A stretch of 6,414 bases of DNA from an uncultured Clostridia bacterium (lineage in GTDB: Bacteria > Bacillota > Clostridia > Lachnospirales > Lachnospiraceae): positions 1 to 6,414 of the forward strand of contig CAMUFS010000182.1 of NCBI GenBank assembly GCA_947088195.1, given 5' to 3'. The notes beneath the pieces are model-generated. The model worked only from the letters and a program-made list of their open reading frames with translations. It did not search any database and had not been told where the DNA came from. Shown here piece by piece: positions 1 through 5,265 of the stretch. Positions within the stretch are counted from its first letter, which is position 1, and every line of letters begins with the position of its first letter. Made by a program: the position numbers and the translations under genes.

Positions 1-4
1 GTTT

Positions 5-101
5 CTCACGAGCTTAGTGTCCGCTACGTTTTGAACTAAGCGGGAGCGGGGTGACGGAGGATAGTAGCACTCTGGCTCTGCGGACCTTTCTCGAAAATGA
101 G
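5..101 (+). ncRNA. Candidate structured RNA with pseudoknot, family not recognised
   Basis: A block clearly richer in G and C than the AT-rich DNA after it. Helices found by eye: an outer closing helix (5-8 with 98-101, then 9-11 with 91-93, split by an AAAA bulge at 94-97); a 7-bp hairpin 12-18/35-41 (GCTTAGT/ACTAAGC); a 10-bp hairpin 44-53/68-78 with one bulged G at 74; and a 6-bp pseudoknot between the first hairpin's loop, 19-24 (GTCCGC), and 80-85 (GCGGAC). Two pairs in the second hairpin (48-73 and 50-71) are G-U on the plus strand and would be A-C on the other, which favours a plus-strand RNA. All plus frames close early; the minus strand is open for about 35 codons but shows no recognisable protein. 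It could also be the edge of a repeated intergenic element. The left boundary may lie outside the window. Confidence 0.4.
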
Positions 102-105
102 TCAC

Positions 106-130
106 AAAAATATTGAAAATTAATATTTTT
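106..130. terminator. A/T-only hairpin after the structured block
   Basis: Perfect 9-bp inverted repeat (106-114 AAAAATATT, 122-130 AATATTTTT) with a 7-base loop. It begins five bases after the structured GC-rich block. The right arm ends in five T on the plus strand and the left arm would give five T on the minus strand, so it could work weakly as a terminator in either direction. It has no G-C pairs and may be only AT-rich spacer. Confidence 0.3.
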
Positions 131-163
131 CATGGTAAACTACAAATGTCGTGTAAAAACAAT

Positions 164-195
164 TATTTACAAAAAAGTACACTTTTTTGTAAATA
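164..195. repeat. 15-bp perfect palindrome with A-tract/GTACAC/T-tract core
   Basis: Arms 164-178 and 181-195 are perfectly complementary around a 2-base centre (179-180). The middle reads A6-GTACAC-T6. This core (172-187) matches 14 of 16 bases of the core shared by the two palindromes at 2763-2778 and 2880-2895, although the outer arms differ. It may be a terminator hairpin, a protein binding site, or a distant member of the same palindromic repeat family. Confidence 0.55.
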
Positions 196-251
196 TATAA
201 AATTAGAGAAAACAGAAAAATATTATAATTTAGTGTAGAGCATTAATTATT

Positions 252-297
252 AGAAATAAACTGTTATAGTAAGGTATAGTAGTTTATTTCTTTTTTT
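252..297 (+). terminator. Strong rho-independent terminator, plus strand
   Basis: A 17-bp stem (252-268 with 275-291, two G-U pairs) closes a 6-base loop (269-274) and is followed directly by six more T (292-297). It sits upstream of the galK promoter, so it ends a transcript coming from the left, either the candidate structured RNA or a gene outside the window, and insulates galK. Confidence 0.75.
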
Positions 298-371
298 GAG
301 CAGTTATATAAAGGCTTGTATAGAGAGAGTTGTATAATTTTTACAAAAGTTATAAACGTGTAATAAAAAGT

Positions 372-399
372 TTGCAATTTTACAAAAGGATGTTAAGAT
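372..399 (+). promoter_or_regulatory. Probable sigma-A promoter for galK
   Basis: TTGCAA (372-377), a 16-base spacer, then TAAGAT (394-399) preceded by TGT (391-393), an extended -10. The start would be near 406, giving a leader of about 100 bases before galK. An 11-bp direct repeat TTTTACAAAAG (339-349 and 378-388) has its second copy inside the spacer, a possible regulator site. A TATAAT at 333-338 is an alternative -10 but has no convincing -35. Confidence 0.4.
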
Positions 400-503
400 A
401 ATAATTGGGAATCGGTCTGCTGTGCTGTTATGTGGAAAAGAGCGAACAGAAAGTGATACTTATATGTGTATGAATATGCAGGAATGGAAAGGTGTGTAGG
501 AGA

Positions 504-1799
504 ATGAATAGTAAGGAAACGCTGGAATTTTTGAGAGAAGAAAAAATGGAAGCTTTGTTTGAGAAGCTTTATCAAGGGGAAAGGGAAAAGAATCAAAAGC
601 GTTATCAGGATTTGGTTGAGAAGTTTGTGCAGATCTTTGGGGATAGGGATATCTGTCTTTTTAGTTCGCCGGGGCGCACAGAGATCAGTGGTAATCACAC
701 CGATCACAATCATGGGAAAGTATTGGCAGGGAGTATAAATCTCGATTGTATTGGAGTGGCGGCGAAAAATGATACAGGTCTTATTCATATTGTCAGTGAA
801 ACTTTTTCTCAGGATTTTACTGTGTCTGTTCAGGAGTTAGAGCGAGGAGAGAGGCATGGAGGAACGATTGAGCTTGTAAAAGGACTTGTAAAGGGATTTC
901 AAAGCTTTGGTTTTCAGGTAGGTGGTTTTGATTTGTATACCAGCAGTACGGTAATTAGTGCGGCAGGTGTCAGCTCTTCTGCGGCGTTTGAGATGTTAAT
1001 TTGTGTGATCTTGAATCATTTTTATAATGGAGATAAGTTAAATATTGTAAATTATGCGCATATTGGGCAATTTGCGGAAAATCAGTATTGGGATAAAGCA
1101 TCTGGGCTTTTGGATCAGATGGCATGTGCAGCAGGGGGACTGATTACGATTGATTTTAAGAATCCGAAGGAGCCGAATGTGGAGAAGATAGCTTTTGATT
1201 TTGGTGCGCAGAAGCATAAGCTTATTATTGTAAATACGGGAAAGGGTCATGCAGATTTGAGTGAGGATTATTCTGCTGTTCCAAAGGAGATGAAGAGCGT
1301 GGCAGCTTATTTTGGAAAAGAGGTGTGTGCAGATATTACAGAGGATCAGGTGATAGAGAATTTGGCTGCAGTGCGGGAAGTATGTGGGGACCGTGCTGTG
1401 TTGCGGGCACTGCATTTCTTTGAGGAAAATAAAAGGGTGGACGCAGAGGTTCTGGCGCTTAAGGAAAACCGATTTGATGATTTTCTGACCGCTATCACAG
1501 AATCAGGTAATTCTTCATGGAAATGGCTGCAGAATTGTTTTACGAATCATTCTTATGAGGAACAGGGAATTACTGTGGCACTTGCCCTTACTGAATTGTA
1601 CATAAAAGAGAAAAAGTGTGGGGCATGTCGTGTGCATGGTGGCGGTTTTGCTGGTGTGATTATGGCGATGTTGCCAGAGGAGGTAGCGGATGAGTATGCA
1701 ACTTATATGGAGAATGCTATAGGTAAGGGAAATGTATATCTGATGAATATTCGTCCATATGGGGCAATTTGCCTTAATTTTTTGACAGAGGAAGAGTAA
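504..1799 (+). CDS. galK: Galactokinase, GHMP kinase family
   Basis: Cytosolic GHMP kinase expected to phosphorylate galactose at C1 with ATP, the first committed step of the Leloir pathway. Counting from ATG 504 (431 residues): the galactokinase signature PGRTEISGNHTDHNHG at 56-71, the ATP-binding GHMP motif SAAGVSSSAAFE at 152-163, GLLDQM with the expected catalytic Asp204, and the C-terminal glycine motif RVHGGGFAGVIMA at 376-388. It is longer than the roughly 390-residue enterobacterial enzyme because of an N-terminal helical extension, which I associate with Lachnospiraceae homologues. The signature has Asn64 where most galactokinases have Glu (GEHTDYN), so sugar preference is less certain than the family. 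Start: ATG 504 has AGGAG only one base away but AAAGG at 488-492; GTG 492 with AGGAA at 480-484 is an alternative adding MCRR. No galT or galE is in the window. Probably co-transcribed with the next gene. Confidence 0.9.
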   Translation: MNSKETLEFLREEKMEALFEKLYQGEREKNQKRYQDLVEKFVQIFGDRDICLFSSPGRTEISGNHTDHNHGKVLAGSINLDCIGVAAKNDTGLIHIVSETFSQDFTVSVQELERGERHGGTIELVKGLVKGFQSFGFQVGGFDLYTSSTVISAAGVSSSAAFEMLICVILNHFYNGDKLNIVNYAHIGQFAENQYWDKASGLLDQMACAAGGLITIDFKNPKEPNVEKIAFDFGAQKHKLIIVNTGKGHADLSEDYSAVPKEMKSVAAYFGKEVCADITEDQVIENLAAVREVCGDRAVLRALHFFEENKRVDAEVLALKENRFDDFLTAITESGNSSWKWLQNCFTNHSYEEQGITVALALTELYIKEKKCGACRVHGGGFAGVIMAMLPEEVADEYATYMENAIGKGNVYLMNIRPYGAICLNFLTEEE

Positions 1800-1831
1800 T
1801 ATTTGAGATAACGAGGGGAGGTTTTGTTTAT

Positions 1832-2647
1832 ATGAGTAGAGGTTATAAATTATCGGATATGGTCTCTGGATTTATTAAGTATCTGGATTGTCCTTGTCAG
1901 TATTTTGAGCCTGCGGCGGATGATTCTGCGCTTTTAAGTGTATATCGTAAGGCAAGAAAGCAGGGAGAAGAGGAAGGATTTGTCCCAGTGATGATACCAG
2001 TGGATGATATTCTTTGGGAGTGGCTGTCAATGGATATGTTTGAGGAAGGGGAGCAGAAAACGGAAGGGGAGTTTGATGCTGAGCAGGTGTTATCTTATCG
2101 CAAAGAAATGTTGACAACTCCGCTTGAGGATGGAAGAGAAATTCTTTCCTCTATGATAGTGGATTATAAAGATATATATGAACAGGATGATTTTGATGTA
2201 GAGGAGGTTTTGGAAGAACTGGGTGGCATCGAAGACGATGAAGAAATGGATGACGAGGATGAAGATATAGAACATTTTATGGGTTATTATGATTATTCAT
2301 CAGGTGAATGTGGGCCAGTGATTTTAGCGAAGATTCCGGTGAAGAATCCTTGGGAGGTGTTTGCGTGGGTGCCTTTTGGAGGATGGAATGAGTGTCCTGA
2401 TACGTTGGAGCAGATGGCAGTGGCAAAATATTGGTTTGAGGAACATGGAGCAGTTCCGGCAGTAATCACACATGATGTGCTGGAATTTGATGTGCCAAGG
2501 CCTGTGGAAATGAAAAAAGCTATTAAACTTGCTATAGAACAGTATGGGTATTGCCCTGATATTGTCGAGCAAGGCGACAATGCTACTGTGGGTATGCTGG
2601 CAGAAATGTTGACAGTATCAAAGAGTTGGTTTTTTTGGTGGGATTAA
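1832..2647 (+). CDS. DUF4253 domain protein
   Basis: 271 residues, function unknown. Residues about 170-271 fit the DUF4253 pattern as I know it: NPWEVFAWVPFGGWNECP (172-189), KYWFEEHGAVPAVITHDVLEFDVPRP (199-224), then EQYGYCPDIVEQG (236-248) and the closing SWFFWWD (265-271). The N-terminal part (1-115) has no domain I recognise. A strongly acidic, probably flexible stretch spans about 117-147 and separates it from the DUF4253 part. No signal peptide or membrane segment is visible, so it is probably cytosolic. The ribosome site GGGGAGG (1815-1821) lies 10 bases before ATG. It starts 32 bases after galK with no terminator or clear promoter between, which suggests one transcript, but nothing in the protein points to sugar metabolism. 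Transcription probably ends at the 2750-2791 hairpin. Confidence 0.88.
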   Translation: MSRGYKLSDMVSGFIKYLDCPCQYFEPAADDSALLSVYRKARKQGEEEGFVPVMIPVDDILWEWLSMDMFEEGEQKTEGEFDAEQVLSYRKEMLTTPLEDGREILSSMIVDYKDIYEQDDFDVEEVLEELGGIEDDEEMDDEDEDIEHFMGYYDYSSGECGPVILAKIPVKNPWEVFAWVPFGGWNECPDTLEQMAVAKYWFEEHGAVPAVITHDVLEFDVPRPVEMKKAIKLAIEQYGYCPDIVEQGDNATVGMLAEMLTVSKSWFFWWD

Positions 2648-2722
2648 AGAGTCGTTTATTTATTTTAGATGGGACAAAATAACGGGAAAAATTGTTGTAA
2701 ATAAATGTTAAAATAATAAGAA

Positions 2723-2751
2723 TTGTTTAAATATACGAAAATTTGTATAAA
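2723..2751 (+). promoter_or_regulatory. Possible rightward promoter abutting palindrome 1
   Basis: TTGTTT (2723-2728), a 17-base spacer, then TATAAA (2746-2751). The predicted start near 2758 is inside the palindrome, so a transcript from here would lack most of the left hairpin arm and escape termination. It could supply the glycosyltransferase genes regardless of any inversion. Local sequence is very AT-rich, so chance matches are likely. Confidence 0.3.
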
Positions 2752-2791
2752 AAACCATTCCGAAAAGGTATACTTTTTCGGAATGGTTTTT
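2750..2791. terminator. Bidirectional terminator hairpin after the DUF4253 gene
   Basis: A 42-base palindrome with a single mismatched position: arms 2750-2766 and 2775-2791 (17 bp), centre GGTATACT (2767-2774). The right arm ends in T5 on the plus strand and the left arm would end in T5-6 on the minus strand, so it can terminate in both directions. It overlaps inverted site 1. Confidence 0.65.
2756..2787 (+). repeat. Inverted site 1 of a 32-bp repeat pair
   Basis: Matches the reverse complement of 2871-2902 at 28 of 32 positions. The shared core AAAAGGTATACTTTTT (2763-2778) is identical over 16 bases, flanked by CATTC on the outside and GAATGGT on the inside. The four differences are the two bases on each side of the core, and they change in pairs so both sites stay palindromic. 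Read as a recombination site it would have arms of about 11-13 bp around an asymmetric 8-bp spacer GGTATACT. Confidence 0.7.
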
Positions 2792-2800
2792 CTATGTGCT

Positions 2801-2828
2801 ATTTTACCATATTTCAAAGCTTTTTCAA
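2801..2828 (-). promoter_or_regulatory. Leftward promoter inside the inverted-repeat segment
   Basis: On the minus strand, TTGAAA (2828-2823), a 16-base spacer, then TAAAAT (2806-2801) preceded by TGG, an extended -10. The predicted start near 2794 is directly before the 2791-2750 hairpin and its T-run, so in this orientation the transcript should stop after about 45 bases. The architecture matches the candidate galK promoter (16-base spacer, TGn extension). Confidence 0.4.
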
Positions 2829-2870
2829 GCATTTTTTTCAAAATTTTTATATAAATTGCACAAATACTCC

Positions 2871-2902
2871 ACCATTCTCAAAAAGTATACCTTTTGAGAA
2901 TG
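2871..2902 (-). repeat. Inverted site 2 of the 32-bp repeat pair
   Basis: Inverted copy of 2756-2787 (28 of 32, identical 16-base core at 2880-2895). Its own palindrome is 2873-2883 with 2892-2902 (11 bp). Unlike site 1 it has no T-run after it on the plus strand, so it should not stop transcription entering the glycosyltransferase genes. It ends 31 bases before the next start codon. Confidence 0.7.
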
Positions 2903-2933
2903 AATAATATGCATCGTATGTAGGTGGAGATAG

Positions 2934-4412
2934 ATGAAATTAAATAGAATAATAAAAGAGCATATTTTTCTTCTAATGTTTTTGTTGGTAATTACATTTC
3001 TTTTTTTATTGAACAGTCCATTGCATATATGGCAGTGTGGGGAAGCTGGGACAGATTCTAGTGTATTTAAGACAGTTGCATGGATGATGAGCAAAGGGTA
3101 TATGCCTTATAGGGACAGCTTTGATCATAAAGGACCTTTAATATATCTATATAATCTATGGGGAATGGGATTGGCACCATATCGAGGTGTATGGGCAATA
3201 GAGTTTATTAGTTTATTTGGCGCATTTCTTGCTATGTATAAAATAGCTCGTTTAAAATGCGGAAAAATAGCATCATCCTTGTGTTTGTTGATGGCTTCTA
3301 TGCAGTTGTTTGAGAGTTTTCAGGGAGGAAATTTGGTGGAGGAATATGCACTTCCTTTTATTTCCGTCTCCCTTTATATTTTTCTGGATTATTTTATAAA
3401 TCAGAGAATAAATATGCCAAGATTAATTGTCTGTGGCGCCTGCCTTGGTTGTGTATGTCTGCTTAGACCAAATATGATCTCGGTGTGGATTGTATTTTGC
3501 ATAGCAGTTTTGGTTCTATGCATAAAGAATAAAAATGCAATAGAAATAAAACGATATATTATTGGTTTTGCTGCTGGTCTATTTCTTATTATATTACCGG
3601 TAATGGTGTGGTTGTTGGTCAATCGTTCTTTTATGGATTTTTTAAATAATTATATATTTTTTAATTTTAGATATTCATCGCCAGAAGGAGGCAGGGCATT
3701 ATCATCAGCAAAGTGGAGCGCATTTTTTTATTTTATAAATAAACCGATTATTTTATTTACTTTTATTTTAAGTGTATTTGTTTGTGCCACACAAAAAACA
3801 GAAAAGCATGTTTTTCAAATATATATTATTTATATGATTTGTACGTTGCTCTTGATGGGTATGTCAGGAATGACATATGGACATTATGGGATGATATTAA
3901 TGCCAGCTATTATCTTTCCCTTAGCTTCTTTTTTTCAATTATGTTCTGATGGAAAAAAGGAATTGATGATAGTAGTTTTTATCTTTGGAGTGCAGATAGG
4001 AGTTTTTTCAAATTGGATGTCACTTGCAGGGAATGTATTAAAGATTTATGAAAACAGAACTAGCAGTGCTATTCCAGGCAATGTCAATACCATTTGTAAA
4101 ATAATAGATTCCTGTACTTTGCCCACAGATGAAATATCTGTATATGGTAATTGGGACATTATATATGTATTGAGCGATAGAAAACATGCCACAAAATATT
4201 CTTATCAATTTCCAATAGGTACGATAGCGCCGGAAATTATGGAGGATTATTTTGAGGAGTTAGAGGCAGCTTGTCCTGCCATAATTGTAGTACAACAGGG
4301 ACTTTATAATTCGATAAAGGACTTTTTGGAGAGTCATTCTTATTCATTAATATGGAATGAAAATGAAGCTTTAGAAAGGGGAGCTTTGATTTATAAACGG
4401 GCAGATAAATAA
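2934..4412 (+). CDS. GT-C fold membrane glycosyltransferase (PMT/ArnT-like)
   Basis: 492 residues, a polytopic inner-membrane protein. Hydrophobic segments lie near 11-29, 86-104, 138-154, 163-176, 181-197, 208-229, 270-284, 295-311, 317-337 and 343-362, followed by a soluble C-terminal domain from about 370. After the first helix comes GTDSSVFKTVAWMMSKGYMPYRD and then SFDHKGPLIYL (39-72). This has the loop acid (Asp41) and the 'PYRD.FDHKGPL' pattern of GT39/PMT_2-like enzymes, which transfer sugars from polyprenyl-phosphate donors on the outer face. Donor and acceptor are unknown; teichoic acid, wall polysaccharide and protein are all possible. The ribosome site AGGTGGAG (2922-2929) sits 4 bases before ATG. 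It forms an operon with the GT2 gene 27 bases downstream. It looks more AT-rich than galK, which could mean lateral acquisition. Its upstream DNA carries the candidate invertible promoter. Confidence 0.8.
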   Translation: MKLNRIIKEHIFLLMFLLVITFLFLLNSPLHIWQCGEAGTDSSVFKTVAWMMSKGYMPYRDSFDHKGPLIYLYNLWGMGLAPYRGVWAIEFISLFGAFLAMYKIARLKCGKIASSLCLLMASMQLFESFQGGNLVEEYALPFISVSLYIFLDYFINQRINMPRLIVCGACLGCVCLLRPNMISVWIVFCIAVLVLCIKNKNAIEIKRYIIGFAAGLFLIILPVMVWLLVNRSFMDFLNNYIFFNFRYSSPEGGRALSSAKWSAFFYFINKPIILFTFILSVFVCATQKTEKHVFQIYIIYMICTLLLMGMSGMTYGHYGMILMPAIIFPLASFFQLCSDGKKELMIVVFIFGVQIGVFSNWMSLAGNVLKIYENRTSSAIPGNVNTICKIIDSCTLPTDEISVYGNWDIIYVLSDRKHATKYSYQFPIGTIAPEIMEDYFEELEAACPAIIVVQQGLYNSIKDFLESHSYSLIWNENEALERGALIYKRADK

Positions 4413-4439
4413 AAAGATAGGAGAACAGGAGATAAAAGG

Positions 4440-5147
4440 ATGGAAATATTATATATTGTGATGCCAGCCTATAATGAAGAGGCAAATATTGAAAAAGTTA
4501 TAAAAGATTGGTATCCATTGTTGGATGGAAAATCCCCTGATTCACGATTTGTGATAGCGGACAGTGGAAGTACAGACAAAACACATTCTATATTGACGAA
4601 AATGCAATCGGATTATCCAAAATTGGAAATTTTAACAGATACAGCAAAACAACATGGACCAAAATTAATTGCCTTATATGATTATGCGATAAAGCGAAAA
4701 GCAGATTATATATTTCAGACTGATTCAGATGGGCAGACCGATCCCGCTGAATTTCAAAAGTTTTGGGAGTATCGCAAAAAATATGATGGAATTTTTGGCA
4801 ATCGAACTGTGCGGGAGGATGGGAAGATACGTGCATTTGTGGAACATGTAGTATGTTTTTTACTAAGAATATATTTTGGTGTGCAGGTTCCTGATGCAAA
4901 TGCACCTTTTCGACTTATGAGAGTGGAGACAGTTAAAAAGTATTTATATAAACTGCCAAAAGAATATAATTTGCCCAATATAATGCTTACAACATATTTT
5001 TCATACTATAAAGAAAGAATAAAATTTTATAATATATCCTTTAAAAATAGGCAGGGAGGAAAAAATTCTATTGATATTGCGAAAATAATAAAAATAGGCT
5101 GGAAGGCACTAAAAGATTTTCATAATTTAAAAAAGGGAATGAAGTAA
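4440..5147 (+). CDS. GT2 family glycosyltransferase, DPM1/GtrB-like
   Basis: 235 residues, a single GT-A fold domain. Motifs in order: MPAYNEEANI (8-17), DSGSTDKT (41-48, the usual DDGSTDGT nucleotide site), the metal-binding DSD at 95-97 within QTDSDGQTDP, and DANAPFRLMR (152-161), the pattern found in dolichyl- or undecaprenyl-phosphate sugar synthases. Such enzymes move a sugar from a nucleotide donor to polyprenyl phosphate on the cytosolic face. There is no C-terminal membrane pair as in longer GtrB proteins; the length resembles single-domain DPM1. The ribosome site AGGAGA (4427-4432) is 7 bases before ATG. It follows the GT-C gene by 27 bases, so the pair probably makes and uses one lipid-linked sugar. 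Exact sugar unknown. An ordinary rhamnosyl- or glucosyl-transferase to wall polymers is the main alternative. Confidence 0.87.
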   Translation: MEILYIVMPAYNEEANIEKVIKDWYPLLDGKSPDSRFVIADSGSTDKTHSILTKMQSDYPKLEILTDTAKQHGPKLIALYDYAIKRKADYIFQTDSDGQTDPAEFQKFWEYRKKYDGIFGNRTVREDGKIRAFVEHVVCFLLRIYFGVQVPDANAPFRLMRVETVKKYLYKLPKEYNLPNIMLTTYFSYYKERIKFYNISFKNRQGGKNSIDIAKIIKIGWKALKDFHNLKKGMK

Positions 5148-5161
5148 AAGAATTTTTTAAC

Positions 5162-5202
5162 AACAGATAATATAGAAGGAACATTTATCTATATTATCTG
5201 TT
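5162..5202. terminator. 15-bp perfect hairpin between convergent genes
   Basis: Arms 5162-5176 and 5188-5202 are perfectly complementary with an 11-base loop, and 5158-5160 can pair with 5204-5206 beyond one mismatch. It lies between the ends of the GT2 gene and the convergent nitroreductase, where a shared terminator is expected. Neither strand has a proper T-run after the stem, so it may act as a transcript-end stabiliser rather than a classic terminator. Confidence 0.5.
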
Positions 5203-5265
5203 ATTATAGAAGGGATAAATTTATTTAATATATCTCAAAAATTAGATTTAAGTATGATGCTTTGA

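Larger units (their letters stand above)
2756..2902. other. Candidate invertible promoter segment
   Basis: Two inverted copies of a palindromic 32-bp site flank 101 bases between their identical cores (2779-2879). The enclosed DNA carries a promoter-like sequence on the minus strand, pointing away from the glycosyltransferase genes at 2934. Exchange at the site centres would mirror positions x to 5658-x and place that promoter at about 2830-2857, pointing right with a start near 2864, about 70 bases before the next start codon. The sequence shows the repeats and boxes; the flipping is inferred. No recombinase gene lies in the window. Confidence 0.4.

Noticed and set aside
1..39. C-terminal end of an upstream protein (frame ending with TAA at 37-39)
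   Set aside because: Only 12 codons are visible, they match nothing I recognise, and the same bases take part in the proposed RNA helices.
12..85. HDV-like self-cleaving ribozyme in the structured RNA block
   Set aside because: The order hairpin strand, pseudoknot strand, hairpin strand, second hairpin, pseudoknot strand matches the HDV topology. However, the 10 bases at 25-34 form no P3 helix and only one base (79) separates the second hairpin from the closing pseudoknot strand, leaving no room for the catalytic C.
349..366. Catabolite-response (CcpA) site near TATAAACGTGTAAT
   Set aside because: The central AACG fits but several conserved outer positions are wrong, so it is not a credible cre.
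2090..2580. Several antisense reading frames across the DUF4253 gene
   Set aside because: They are shadows of a well-supported gene, with no ribosome sites and unnatural composition.
2648..2933. CRISPR array or insertion sequence ends in the palindrome-rich gap
   Set aside because: There are only two inverted copies, no direct repeat-spacer pattern, no transposase and no target-site duplication.
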